From contig CM055835.1 of NCBI GenBank assembly GCA_029582265.1, positions 15,795,580 to 15,859,579 on the forward strand: DNA of 64,000 nucleotides. The letters are read 5' to 3'. How positions within the stretch are numbered: the stretch's first letter is position 1; every line of letters begins with the position of its first letter. The translations under genes and the position numbers were made by a program. Of the stretch, positions 31,349-42,960 are shown piece after piece. Below the pieces are notes generated by a model, which saw only the letters and a program-made list of their open reading frames with translations, made no database searches and had not been told where the DNA came from. The stretch is from Zoroaster sp. YZ-2022 (Eukaryota; Echinodermata; Asteroidea; Forcipulatida; Zoroasteridae).

Positions 31349-31739
31349 CAGGGTTCGTACACTGAGGTTAGGGGTTGATGAGGGAGAGTAAAATTCGAGG
31401 ACTTTTCAAGGACTTTCAAGACCCTTGATCAGGAAATTCAAGGACCGAAGGGTTGAAAAAATAAGCTTTGGAAAGCAGTGTCCAGGTTGTAAAAAATGGA
31501 AAAACTTACAAGCCATTTGATTGAATTTGCAATGACAAATAAGTTTGTAGCCCAAAAATGATGACTTAACTATTGAAGATAATCAAGACGACATCCCCTT
31601 TCGTAAATCAGAAGTCTGGCACAGTTACCACTGGTATGTACAAAGTACAGACACCAGGTACGAATTCAGTGATATTGATGTCTGTACCGAAGCTATTTTA
31701 GAGACGAACAAACTTAAAATATACAATAATATGATCACA

Positions 31740-32900
31740 TTAAACACTTTTAAGTTCAATTGTTTTGGTCTCTATTTGTTGATCAAGTTCAGCTAGATGT
31801 TTTTTCTTTTTGTTTGCTTTAGCCCACATCGCATTTGCTGCCGAGATACGTTCGAGTTTTCCTTTCCTCTCAGCATCCAGGGACAATTTATTTGCTGTTT
31901 CTTCAAGACTGGCCTGATCAGTACAAAGTCTCTTCCGCTTAGATTTCATATCCTGCTCCAGCAATTTTCTCTTTTGACTGGTCACCTGCTCAGTCTTTTC
32001 ATGAAGATGGTGATTATACCAACTTCTTGCCTGAGATGCCGACTTCAGCAGTGCTTTGTCCAAGACAACATTCATGATTCCACCAACTGAACGAATGTGG
32101 TCGCATATGATCCTCTGAGCTACATAAGAGTGCTAGCTCAGACAGGTTTTCCACTTCTATTTGGCGGTTAATGGAAAACCCTCTTTCCACCAATGCCTCC
32201 ATGCCCATGTGACAGGAGCATCATCCTTATCAGCATCCAAAGCTTAGAATACTCTTAATTGCTTACCATTTAGGTATCCGTACATGAATGAATCAAGACG
32301 ACCTTTGCTAATGTGAAACTCACTGAATTTAGATCTCTCTCCAGCCACAACTTCATTGAGGAAGTTGTTGAATTGCCTTTTGATGTCATCACAATCTCTT
32401 TCTTCGACTCTTTTAAGGTTCAGAAGCAACCTCTCCAACTGTTTCTTGCCACACTCAGGGTTTTTGCCATTTTGCGAGGATCCAGCTAGGCATGCGATGT
32501 TTCGGGCAATGTGGTATTTTGGCTGCAATGAACTGGAGGCATTTTTTGCATTTCATCCGGAATTCCACCTTTCGGAGGTCACTTGCTTTGAGTTTCTTCA
32601 TCACTGAATCCGATATCAATCTTCCAGTAATCACTCTCATGAAGTACCTTGTCACTGATATCCAGGTTTGCCAGTTTTTTGTGTTGTTGTTATCTCTTTT
32701 ATCTTGTCATCCTTGCAAAACCTCGACAGGGTATTCTTCAAAAAGTTTCCAATTGTGCAAGCATTCCAGCACATAGTACTCGTGTTGCGCTCTTCGTAAC
32801 GAATTTTTCCATTGGCTACATTCCACACATATCGCGTAACGAATTTTCCTATTGGCTGATATGACGACCTCCAACAACGCAAGAGCTCATAGACCGACAC
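31740..32900 (-). pseudogene. hAT-type transposase, C-terminal half, broken
   Basis: In minus-strand order and in several frames: DSVMKKLKASDLRKVEFRMK, CKKCLQFIAAKIPHCPKHRM with a Cys/His-rich pattern, KKQLERLLLNLKRVEERDCD, HISKGRLDSFMYGYLNGKQ, then ALVERGFSINRQIEVENL and a lysine-rich coiled-coil tail (KRKLLEQDMKSKRKRLC). VERGFS resembles the hAT dimerisation motif, and the long charged tail occurs in a multicopy family I recall from aquatic animal genomes. Frameshifts separate every block. The upstream exon-like segments at 35.0-36.5 kb may belong to the same ancestral gene. Confidence 0.6.
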
Positions 32901-33248
32901 GAAGATTTGTCAGCCAATAGGAAAATTTGTTACGCGCAATTTAGCCAATAGGAAAATTTGTTATGTTGGTAAGAGGGACCCTATTCGCCCGTGGACTACA
33001 GATGGGAAAATGAGTTGGTTTAACGCAGTCCTGATCATCCGAGGGGTGAATCATTTGGCCGAATTTTTACATGATGATTATACATCTGACGACGATATTT
33101 TGGGAATACCGTATTAGGCAGACATGAGAATGTGCAAAACAAGGTTCGGCGATTTTTACTTTGGTACAATAACGAACAATAAGACCTTGGAATATCATTA
33201 ATTAATTTTTGGAGGCATCAAACTAAGATTAAAGGACTTTTAAGTATA

Positions 33249-34787
33249 CTGAACAGCAAAAGAAACGCAAGTCCGAGGACAGCAAAAGAAACGCAAGTCC
33301 GAGGCCTTGTCAAGTTTTCAAACAGAAGACAAACCATTTTGATTCTAATCACTCATTTAATGAAAAATGCTTTCAAATTGTGAGCTGAAAGTGACTGTTG
33401 AAATTGCATTGCAAGATTTTCACATTTACCACAGTCCGCCAAAAGGAGATACCCCCCTCAGTGAAAAGTCAGTCTTTTCAGTAGCGTGTATGTCCACCTT
33501 GGGCTTGCACACAGGCGGTGCAACGTCGCCTCATAGAGTTCACAAGAGTCTGGAAGAATGCCTGAGGCAAGTGGTTCCACTCAAACACCAATCTCTGTTC
33601 CAACTGTGCAACTGTAGTTGGCTGTCTCCCGGCAGCTATCCAACGCCCAATTTCGTCCCAGGCATGTTCAATAGGAGCCATATCTGGGGAAAGTGACGGC
33701 CATGGAAGAACGTTGATGTTGTGAGTGAGACACGCCATCGACACCCTTGCTGTGCGAGGACGTGCATTGTCCTGTTGGAAGAACTGCAGTTCAGGATGTG
33801 CAGCAAACATTGGAACAACATGAGGACGAAGAACATCATCTCTATACACGACAGCAGTTTCACGTTGTCGGAAGACATGAAGCTGTGACCTGTGGTTGTA
33901 ACTGAACACTCCCCAGACCATCACACTGCCACCACCCCATCTGTTTGCCTGTATGACACAGCAATCCGCGTAACGTTCATTACGTCGACGCCAAACACGT
34001 ACACGCCCGTCACCATGTGAAAGATGGAAGCGAGACTCATCTGAAAAGAAAACTTGGCGCCACTGAGCACGTCACCAACGTTGATGTTGCCGGGCCCACT
34101 GTAAACGTCGTTGACGGTGTTGTCGTGTCAATATTGGCCCTACATATGGACGTCGACAGTGGAGTCCTCCATCCCGTAGTCGACGTCTAATGGTATCGGC
34201 GGATACTGGTCCTCTTGGTCCCTGAACTAAGGCTGCTGTTCTTGATGCTGCTCGAGTACGGTTCCTTAGATGAGTGACCCGGATGAACCGATCTTGTGCA
34301 GGAGTTGTCACTCTTGGTCGACCGGAACGTGGACGATCAGCAATGACCCCTGTCAGCCGGTAACATTGGGCAAGTCGTGTGATGGTGGTGAGATGACATC
34401 CAACTTGTCTGGCTACATTGGTTGCAGAGATACTGCCTTGCAACATTCCAAGGGCCACTCCTCTTTGCACAGTCGAAAGTCTTGGCATCGTTTGCGTAAA
34501 GTGTACACCTTCTAGAGCGAACAATGAATGTTTTTCTGACACAGCCCTTTATAAAGGATGCCTTAGAGTGACAATCCACGTGTTTCACCAACACCTGTCA
34601 ATGCACGTGCACAATTCATGGTTTAACTTCACTGTGGTTGCGTTTGTGCGAATGTTTAGTATGGACGCCAAACTGTATGACATTACATCACCTGGACTCA
34701 TTACATCATTTTACCATCATCTTTTCTAACATGCGAATGGTTACTATTCTGAACTTCTTAACTTTTTTTCGGAACTTGCGTTTCTTT
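33249..34787 (-). mobile_element. Tc1-like transposon, nearly intact
   Basis: The left end carries AACAGCAAAAGAAACGCAAG, and a copy of ACAGCAAAAGAAACGCAAG follows immediately, so the terminal repeat is locally duplicated (about 33252-33305). The right end has the inverse, CTTGCGTTTCTTT, at 34775-34787, cut off before the outermost bases. A TA (33247-33248) precedes the left end. It interrupts the subterminal repeats of the hAT element, giving a clear order of events. Confidence 0.75.
33478..34488 (-). pseudogene. Tc1-like transposase with a single premature stop
   Basis: Starting at the Met of MPRLSTVQRGVALGML (34488), one frame runs 337 codons to the stop at 33478, a normal Tc1 length, broken only by TGA at 34069-34071 where a Trp codon is likely. 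N-terminal helix-turn-helix domains (GSISATNVARQVGCHLTTIT, SGRPRVTTPAQDRFIRVTHL) are followed by FFSDESRFHLSHGDGRVRVW, GGGSVMVWGVFS, FFQQDNARPRTARV and PIEHAWDEIGRW. All three catalytic acids are present. Between the second Asp and the Glu there are 33 residues rather than 34, and His of NARPH is Arg. Cut-and-paste transposase; otherwise the best-preserved coding sequence outside the host gene. Confidence 0.88.
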
Positions 34788-35040
34788 CAAGGAAAGTCAA
34801 GGTCCGTACGAACCCTGTCTTAGGAACATCAAACCAGAAGACCTTCAAAATGGGACACCAGTTTTTTTTAATAATTATTATTGATGAGTTTTCACGCTTG
34901 AAATTTTGACTCTGCATGCCTGAATAAAACGTCTTTGGATCCTATACGGCAAAATAAGAAAGGTGAAACCGTCACATTTATACTTGCAGTATCGTTTTTT
35001 AGAAAAATGTGGGGTTTTATTATCTTTAACCAATACTTAC

Positions 35041-35440
35041 AAATGGACATCATTATGATGAGACGCGAGTTGATGTTCCATTATCCTTGATACGGCATGG
35101 TCATTACACACTCCGAAGTTGGCTAATGGTCTGAGTGCTCTCTGCCGAATGGTAACTTCAATGTTGACCGCACACGGCTAGCATGATCGTACAATACATT
35201 TTCCGCTTTTTAGAGGTTTCCCAGAAAATATTGAATTCCTAATTGTCAGTCAACGGTCCAACTTTTCCCCCTACGATAGCATCTTGAAACTTCGAATCAG
35301 AAGATAGAAAGATTTGGTGGCCATCTCTAAACATCTTCTGCACCCATTCGTTGAGATATCCACCTGTAGTACCAAGAGTTGCCTCTAGGTTGGGCCTGTC
35401 ATCCACGAAATAGAAGAGCGCTATTCGCCAAAAGTCCTTT
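35041..35440 (-). pseudogene. Unrecognised exon-like segment
   Basis: The minus strand encodes FYFVDDRPNLEATLGTTGGY and LNEWVQKMFRDGHQIFLSSD, then SKFQDAIVGGKVGPLTDN before a stop. After a frame change, ANFGVCNDHAVSRIMEHQL runs to TTG|GTAAGT-like sequence (donor at 35040 downward). The composition and the intact donor suggest a once-functional exon. I do not know the family; the order relative to the hAT C-terminal segment downstream suggests they once formed one gene. Confidence 0.35.
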
Positions 35441-35600
35441 CCTTAATAGAGAAGTAGACAGTTATTGATATGGTCATGCCAAAAATGGTCGTTTGTCGCC
35501 TGCCAAATGTTCTCGCATCGCCATACAATCTCCACCACTCCTGACCATCGAGACAGTAATATTCAGAGACTCATGGAGAGCTTCAAGTGTCAATACTTAC

Positions 35601-35808
35601 TCCTGATGACGTCTGCACTGGCTTCAGAATGCCTTGAAATTCCTCATCGTATCGGTACCTCTTCTTGAGGGATTTCACCTGTCTCGCACTGGCTAATATC
35701 CCTGGAAGTTTCTTCCGAAACTATTCGATGACTTCGGAAACATTCTTCGTATCTTCCAGGTACAGAACTTCTTCTGGTGTCATTTGAAATATGGACAGCA
35801 GTTCATCT
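35601..35808 (-). pseudogene. Unrecognised exon with intact splice sites
   Basis: The acceptor TTAGTAATTACAG lies just upstream (35809-35821) and the donor GTAAGT at 35595-35600. The 208-nt exon reads DELLSIFQMTPEEVLYLED, TKNVSEVIE, one in-frame TAG, then FRKKLPGILASARQVKSLKK and EEFQGILKPVQTSSG. Only that stop breaks it. No domain is recognised. Confidence 0.45.
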
Positions 35809-36299
35809 CTGTAATTACTAATTAATGCATCGAGTCAAACTGTCAAGTAAACGTCAAACTGTCCCCTCCCCCACCACTACCACTACCACCATGGACAAAT
35901 ATGTCCTATACAGTAGCACAACCCAAGGGGAAGAAGGGGAGGCTTCCTCCCCACTTTTGGTAAAATCATAGCGGTAGAAATGGATAGTACTTTTGGCACG
36001 TCCTGCCTTATTAATTTTCCTTGAGTATTACAAAAAAGTTTGTAAAACAATAAATGGGATTAGAAAAACTACAAAGAGTGTTGTGGGGAAAAAACATGCC
36101 CGTTAATTAAAACTGAGCTTCTAAATGAGACTGTCGGGTTTCGGGAAAATCTTGTCGGTATATCCCCCCCCCCCCCCCCCTCTGAAAATCCTGGCTACGC
36201 CACTCCTGTATAAGTCTAAAAGAACTTTTGTCAAACGTTCAAGTATAAAGCTACTCTGTATGTGATGTTTTGAAAGTTAGACGTTTACAGTTTTCTTAC

Positions 36300-36532
36300 C
36301 ATGCTAAAGCACAAAGAATGTCACTCTTTCCACCAGCGTGAATGTCCTTAGCAAAGTTGTACACTTTCTGCCTATATGCCGTCATTCGACTATTCACTCT
36401 TGATCTACACATAGCCTTTGTATGAGGAGTCTTAGTTTCATCATGCAATTTGCCAACAGCATTTGATGTAGAAACAATATTTCGACTTCGTGTGGGATTG
36501 GGAATGTCGGGGGGTGTTCTCTCTGGCCGGTC
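36300..36532 (-). pseudogene. Unrecognised exon-like segment ending in a donor
   Basis: An open frame reads RPERTPPDIPNPTRSRNIVS, then NSRMTAYRQKVYNFAKDIHA and GGKSDILCALAW, ending ATG|GTAAGA (donor 36295-36299). The right side abuts LINE sequence. Same strand and order as the two segments at lower coordinates. Family unknown. Confidence 0.4.
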
Positions 36533-36539
36533 GCCTAAT

Positions 36540-37760
36540 CAAACTTGAAACACACATGCTTCCAAAAAAAATCCCTCAGCTCAAACAGATTTAAGTTAAA
36601 ATCTTCAAGGTCGGGAATGTATGTGTCCAATTGGGTCTCACTGTTACGGAAGTGCCCCCAGAAGTGAGGGGCTTGTTTATGGTATGCTTTGAACATAAGA
36701 ATGATAACCTTGAAGTTGATTCTTTGAACAATTGGAAGCCAATGTAAATTCACTCCATCATGTGTGATGGAGTCATACTTGCGTTTATTTAAAATTAATC
36801 TTGTAGCAGTCCTTTGAACATTTTGGAGCCTCTTTTCCAGTTTCTTGCTGATACCAATCAAGAGGCTATTGCAATAGTCAAGTCGTGAAGTCACCAGTGT
36901 GTGCACTGCCAGCTTTGTGGTCTCAACAGTCAGCAGCTTACGGGCCCTAGCAATGTTAATCAGGTGGAAGTTTGAAGCCTTGATGATGCTAGACACTGGA
37001 GCAGACATAGTCATCCCGGAGTCAATCATGACCCCTGGGTTCCTAACAGGGTTAGCTTGTATGGAAACATTAATCCCAGCGATCTTAAGGGATGACAGGT
37101 TGAATTTGGCAAGTTGAGCCCTGAAACCAATCACTAATACCTCTGTCTTGTCAGCGTTGAGTTTTAGGAAGTTAGATGACATCCAGTTCTGAACCTCTGT
37201 AATACAATCCTCTATCCTTGACACAGCCAATACGATCCCATCAGGCGTAGGACAGATAGACGTGTAGATCTGGGTGTCATCAGCATACATGTGCAATTCC
37301 ATGCCATGCCTACGGATGATGTTGCCAAGTGGTAGGGTGTAGATTAAAAACAGGAGTGGACCCAATACTAATCTTTGAGGAACCCCAAATTTCAGATATT
37401 GGAGTGATGAAAGCTTTTGATTAATATTGACCTGTTGAGTTCTTCCAGACAAATAGAATGTGAACCACTTCAGTGAAACACCATGAACTCCAAGCAGCTT
37501 TTCCATCCGATCGAGTAGGACGCTGTGGTCGATGGTATCAAAGGCCGCACTTGTATAGGTCAAGCAGAACAATGATGGTTAAGCCTTGCTTTTCCATGGC
37601 CCACAAGATGTCATTGTGGACCCGAAGAAGGGATGTCTCAGTGCTATGAAAACGCTTGTAAGCAGACTGAAGGGGCTCATGGAGATTGTTTATATGCATG
37701 TAGTTCGTCAACTGCTTGGCGACAACTCTTTCAAGAACCCAATACTCTTTCAAGAACCAA
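36540..37760 (-). pseudogene. LINE reverse transcriptase, partial copy
   Basis: Two overlapping frames (joined by a shift near 37550) give LQSAYKRFHSTETSLLRVHN, AAFDTIDHSVLLDRM, KWFTFYLSGRTQ, FGVPQRLVLGPLLFLIYTLP and [12 protein letters not shown], then the downstream domain ([31 protein letters not shown]). YADD is the catalytic motif. Near 36650 similarity to the 39.8-kb LINE stops within KAYHKQAP. Both ends are lost. It matches the plus-strand copy at 41.6-42.6 kb closely, so both are one CR1/L2-type family. Confidence 0.85.
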
Positions 37761-39287
37761 ACAACTATTTACAATATTTACATAAAATTGTTCTTATAGA
37801 TCATTTAAAGTAATTCATTCTGATCTCAGTTGTCATAACTCATACGTTCGGATGAATCCAATTTAAATTTAACACTTCTTTACTTCTAATTCAATACGCA
37901 ATTGTTCACTTTAATTTCAATACTTAATTTTCATCACGATTCAGTTAATTTTATGTATTGATATAATTTAGATATGAATCATATGCAAACTAACTCAGAA
38001 TCTCTACGTTTCTTCCTCTTCAAGGTATTGAGTGTGTACTCTACAGACACTTCAAAGTAATTGTTTTTAATTCAATATTTCATTCATAATTAGATAGTGG
38101 CAGTCCTCATTCTGCCATGGTAGTTCCACTTGAGCGCAACATTGACCGGACTGTACCATGCCACAGCTCGTCTTCGTAGTCTCTGTTAACAGACGTTTCC
38201 ATTCATCATTACGGCCATCTATAATATAATATAAAATAACCAATACCTATACAGTGTTTTGTTCCATTTATTGCTTGGTTGAAAGGTTTGGAACGCGAGG
38301 GAGACTGAGTGTTGCGGTGAGGGTGTTCTGAGAACCGATCAGTTTATATAGGTTTTCCCGGCAAATAAGCAGGCAATTTAAACACCGCGTCATTCTGTTT
38401 CGCGTGAAATTGAATGCTGCTCAAAATCATTTAGTTTCGTTTTATGAATAGGCATTAGTACTCTTGCGTCATGCGACTTAAACAAAATAACCATCCGATT
38501 TAACAATCCATTCGAACAGCATTCAAATTCGCAGGAGCTTTTCGCGGCGCGTATTTAGTCATTCAAATTCATTATTGGGCAGGCGTTTGTGAAATTTGTG
38601 CAACTTAATTGATGGTTGAGGGAAAAACCATATGAATGGACATTAAGAAACCAGCATAAAAAAAAATCATACAGACACACTCAAACAATAAAACAGGTTT
38701 GCGAAATTGATTGCCGTTATACGAAAATGAAAATAACATTGTAGTGAAAATCTCCAGTCGAGCCAACTCTGCTAAATTGGATGACGAATGTGCATTACTA
38801 AAATGAATGACGTATATGCTAATTGAATATAATGCTAAATGAACTCGCATGCCTGAAAATGAAATTTAATTCTTGAATTCTTAATTCGAAACACAGTAGC
38901 AACTGGAGAGGCAAAATCGCTTTAATATTAACGTATGCAAGTGAAATTGGCTGCTTATTTGCCGAAATTAACCGGGAAAACCTATAGTAGATTTGCCGGG
39001 AAGATTTTTTGGCACTGATTTTGCCAAACTGACGACCAGGCAAGATTTCTGACTGATTTCAGAAATCTGCTGATAAACCTGCTGAATCAGGTGTCTTCTG
39101 GGCATTGATATCGGACTCTAACTCCATCTCAGGACTGCCTCGATCGCTCGCTTTCCGCAACGCTGATTGGTTAAGAATATTTTTTCGAGCAAACGAACTG
39201 TTTAAAAAAAATCTTCACCGTGCCAGGCGAATGGTAGTCCAGCAGGTACTTAGGGTGTCCGTTATAGGAGACTATATCGCCTCGCAT
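37761..39287. other. Intergenic; possible diverged inverted repeat
   Basis: TATAGGTTTTCCCGG and CAAATAAGCAGGCAATTT (about 38345-38377) recur inverted and diverged near 38944-38985. This could mark the ends of an old DNA element. No gene is supported. Confidence 0.3.
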
Positions 39288-39360
39288 TGAGACAACTTCC
39301 AGCCCACTGTAAACCAGAGTGTATGCAGCGAGCATTTTGTGAAGGAAGATTACATACGAG
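39288..39360 (+). pseudogene. THAP zinc-finger exon remnant
   Basis: After a TGA at 39288, the frame reads DNFQPTVNQSVCSEHFVKED then YIR, ending ACGAG|GTAAGC, a good donor at 39361. The Pro followed by S-x-CSEHF is the C-terminal half of a THAP domain, whose zinc ligands end in C-x2-H. Upstream (TATATCGCCTCGCA) may be the decayed preceding helix, the TGA perhaps an old CGA. The first two Cys ligands are not found. THAP domains occur both in host regulators and in P-element-like transposases. Confidence 0.5.
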
Positions 39361-39779
39361 GTAAGCCCAGTTCTCCTTCAACTATCTCAAAGAATGTAAA
39401 GACCTTATACATAGATATACTCTATTATTAAAATGTGTCTAAATAAGTGGTGTATAAGACGATAATGCGAATGTGCGCTGTGAGGCTCCACTTTCATCTG
39501 TGCTCTGTAAAACTTCACCATTCTACAAGCACCAGGCACTACACTTGAATAAATTTGTCATCATGTTGATTGTTAATCATCAGTGATTCTTTGGGCTAAT
39601 TCCTGCTGTGATCTGGATTGGACATCTCTCAAACCTTGCGGATTTTCGTTTGCATTTCATTTACTGCACTACTTCATACAGCCATTACTGATTCAGCCAT
39701 TTTAACATACACAGTCTACATTTGGACAGTGTCCACTAATGTCCTATTGTGTGTACTGCAATTGTTATCTAACTACCTC

Positions 39780-40769
39780 TTTATGGAGTTTCTTAAGGAG
39801 TACACTCAAGCACGGATCTATACAAGAGAAGCACTCTTACTAATCAATGACACTGTGAAACAACAAAGGCACTTGTATCCACTACCCTGTGATGTATTTC
39901 AAAATGCACGTTCTCTGGGCTTACTGAATGTTACGCCCACAAGAAGAGGAAAGAAAGCTGGACTGAAACAGAAAAAAAAATTACAAATACATGCCCACCA
40001 TTATTGCAAATGTCTTTCCCTGTTTTCACTGAACTGTCAATCGGTTAAAAGTAAATCTACCCAGGGAATTATCTCTGACCTAGTAGTTGAACACGACATT
40101 GACATTTTGCCCTTACCGAGACCTGGCTTGCTGATGATGATAGTGATGACTTTTACATCAATTCACTGACACCTCATGGTTATGATCTCTTCAACGTTCC
40201 ACGTGGAGGTGGTGACCTGCATGGAGGGATTGCTGTACTTTATAAAAAAAGGCATCAAAGTTGTGTTCACATCATTGAATCAAAGCAACCAAAGTGATCG
40301 GAGTATCAAGAGTTTTGAGCATTGTGAAATAGTGTTCTCCTCTGGGTCTAAGTGTTTCACACTCGTGGTTATCTACATACCTCCCCCTTCTGTCAAAAAT
40401 CAACTCACAACAGCAATGTTCTTTGAGGAACTTTCAGAAGTCATGCAAGATTTCACTGTTGCTAATGGTGATCTGGTTATTGTTGGTGACCTAAACCTCC
40501 ACCTGGATGATCATCATGACCATAATACATATCGCTTCGTCGACCTGACAGAATCTCTCGGTTTTGTGCAATCTGTTGTTGGCCCTACCCACAGTCATGG
40601 TCATACGCTTGATGTTGTGATATCCCGGGAATCCGGCTCCCTAGTCAAGGACGTTCGCGTCCTGGATCAAATCTCTGACCATAGACTCATTGCTTGTCAC
40701 CTTGATATTGCTAAGCCACTTCCAGTTATGAAGACTATTACATCCAGGAAGTTCCGATCTCTAAATGTA
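39780..40769 (+). pseudogene. LINE ORF2 endonuclease domain
   Basis: ORF2 appears to start at MEFLKEYTQARIYTREALLL. The AP-type endonuclease follows: LSLFSLNCQSVKSKSTQGII with the metal-binding Asn, then in a second frame GGIAVLYKKGIKVV, VVIYIPPPSVKN, VIVGDLNLHLDD, THSHGHTLDVVIS and QISDHRLIACHLD with the SDH catalytic motif. A frameshift near 40120 splits it where the ETW motif would be, and TAA at 40769-40771 ends the frame before RT. This domain nicks target DNA for reverse transcription. Confidence 0.82.
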
Positions 40770-40949
40770 TAATCCTTCCAGGATGATCTTCTGACCTCAG
40801 AACTCATAGCGTCTCCTGCCTCAGATATTTGTGATGTCGTGGAGCAGTACAACTCGGTTCTCACTGACCTTGTGGACAAATATGCGCCTGCATCCACTAG
40901 GTCAGTGCCACTACGTCCAAAGCAACCCTGATACTCGGCTTCTCTGCAT

Positions 40950-42869
40950 TTGGCTAAACGTAATCGCAGAAAAGCGGAAAGAAAATGGCTGCTTAGTCGC
41001 TTCAATGATGACCTTTGTCGTTACAAAGAAGTTAAGAACTATAACCGCCTACTTTATAAATCCAAATGTAGTTTCTTCAACATAAAGATCATTAATTGCG
41101 GCCATGACTTTAAACAGCTATTTAGCATCATCAATGACATCTTTCATAACAAGAAGCCATCTAAGCTCCCAGATCATGTCTGTCATGCGGAACTGGCTGA
41201 TCATTTCTCATCATTCTTCAATGACAGAATTCAGACTATCAGAGACGGACTCTCTTCTCATGCATCTGTTGTTAAAGCACCACAATCCAGTATAAGCTCG
41301 TCCTTGGATTCCCTCACCACAATTTGTGAAGATGAAGTTCGTGAGATTATTTCAAAAGCACCTAGTCCATCTTGCAGTTTTTGGATACTCTCCTATTTTA
41401 TACCCACTATCACCAGTATTGTAAACTCATCCCTCAAATCAGGTGTTGTTCCATCCTGTCTTAAATCTGCAGTTATTACACCATTGCTGAAGAAACAAAG
41501 TTTGGATCATAATATTCTAAAGAACTATCGCCCTGTAAGCAACCTGACCTTCCTATCTAAAGTGCTTGAACGAGTTGTTGCCAGACAGCTGACCAACTAT
41601 ATGAGTGAACATCATCTTCATGAGTCCATGCAGTCTGCATATAAGCGCTTTCATAGCACTGAAACTGCTCTCCTTCGGGTTCATAATGACATCATGTGGA
41701 CCATGGAAAAGCAAGGCATCACCATCCTAGTTCTGCTTGACCTCAGTGCCGTTTTTGACACGATCGACCACAATGTGTTACTGGCTCGGATGGAAGATCT
41801 GTTGGGAGTGCATGATGTTCCACTGAAGTGGTTCACATCATACCTGTCTGGAAGAACGCAACGTGTTCACATCAACAATGAGTTCTCAACACCTCATGAT
41901 CTGCTGTTTGGTGTTCCACAGGGTCAGTCCTTGGCCCCCTGCTGTTCCAGATATACACTCTTCCTCTTGGGCAGATCATCCGTAAACATGACTTGGAACT
42001 ACACATGTACGCTGATGACACCCAGATATATACATCTATTTGTCCTGTCAAGTCCTCTGAGGTCCTTAAAAATGTGTCTAAAGTCGAAGACTGCATAACT
42101 GAGGTACAGGCCTGGATGTCATCAAATTTTCTCAAACTCAACGCTGACAAGACTGAGGTAATAGCGATCGGATTCAGAGCACAACTTGCCAAGTTCAATC
42201 TCCCATCCGTGAAAGTTGCTGGAGTTGACGTCTTAGTCGAAACCAAGCCAGTCAGAAATCTGGGGGTCATGTTTGACCCTGCGATGACCATGTCTGCGCA
42301 GGTGTCCAGCATAATCAAGACCACCAACTTCTACCTCACTAACATTGGCAGGGCCCGTAGACTGCTGACTGTCGATGCAACCAAGTTGGCAGTGCACACT
42401 TTGGTTACTTCAACACTTGACTACTGTAACAGTCTTTTGATGGGAGTTAGTCAAAAACTCAAAAGGAGGCTAAATAACGTTCAGTGAACTGCTGCTAGAC
42501 TCATCACAAACAAACGCAAGTTCGACTCCATCACCCCGGAACTCATCAAACTACACTGGCTCCCAATTCAACAAAGAATCGACTTCAAGGTCATCATTCT
42601 CACGTTCAAGGCCTGTCATAAACAAGCCCCTGATTACATCATGGACATGCTGCAAGTTTGTGCTGGACAGAGACAACTTCGATCAAATAGCTCCTGTTCA
42701 CCATACTTTGTTATGCCAAGAACAAGTCACGTCACTTGATAGAGCCTTCTCAGTCTATGAACCCAAACTCTGGAATAAACTTCCAAATCACATCAGGGAC
42801 ACAACATCTTTCAACACATTTAAGACACTTCTGAAAGCCCACTTGTTTCAGGAGGCCTACCATCAATGA
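40950..42869 (+). pseudogene. LINE ORF2 reverse transcriptase and C-terminal region
   Basis: Frames 40950-42098, 41993-42487 and 42660-42869 carry, in order, [80 protein letters not shown] with the catalytic Asp pair, [29 protein letters not shown] and LPNHIRDTTSFNTFKTLLKA. A gap after KAPSPSCSF near 41380 and a frame change near 41940 break RT. The last block ends at a normal C-terminus before the 3' tail. Confidence 0.87.
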
Positions 42870-42960
42870 CTTATTTATTTCTTCTGTGCCTTAGCGCCTT
42901 TGAGCAAACTTTTGATTTAGGCGCTTTATAAATTTTATTTGATTGATTGATTGATAAATC

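Larger units (their letters stand above)
31349..34817 (-). mobile_element. hAT element, decayed, carrying a nested Tc1 element
   Basis: CAGGGTTCGTAC begins at 31349 and its inverse GTACGAACCCTG ends at 34817. AAGGACTTTCAAG-type subterminal repeats follow both ends (31410-31440, 33230-33243, 34788-34802). Between them is minus-strand sequence with the hAT C-terminal signature ALVERGFSINRQ. Without the nested 1.5-kb Tc1 the element is only about 1.9 kb, too short for a whole hAT transposase, so the N-terminal part has been deleted. No clear 8-bp target duplication is seen. Confidence 0.6.
39780..42960 (+). mobile_element. CR1/L2-type LINE, nearly full ORF2
   Basis: The copy spans ORF2 from about 39780 through endonuclease and RT to a 3' tail with TTAGGCGCTTTATAAATTTT and (GATT)n at 42930-42956. 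An ORF1 is not identified in the 37.8-39.8 kb sequence upstream. Frameshifts and stops make it inactive. Confidence 0.8.

Noticed and set aside
36168..36181. Poly-C runs here and at 57683-57696 as functional elements
   Set aside because: Simple homopolymers of the kind found at MITE ends and often unstable or mis-assembled; nothing further supports function.
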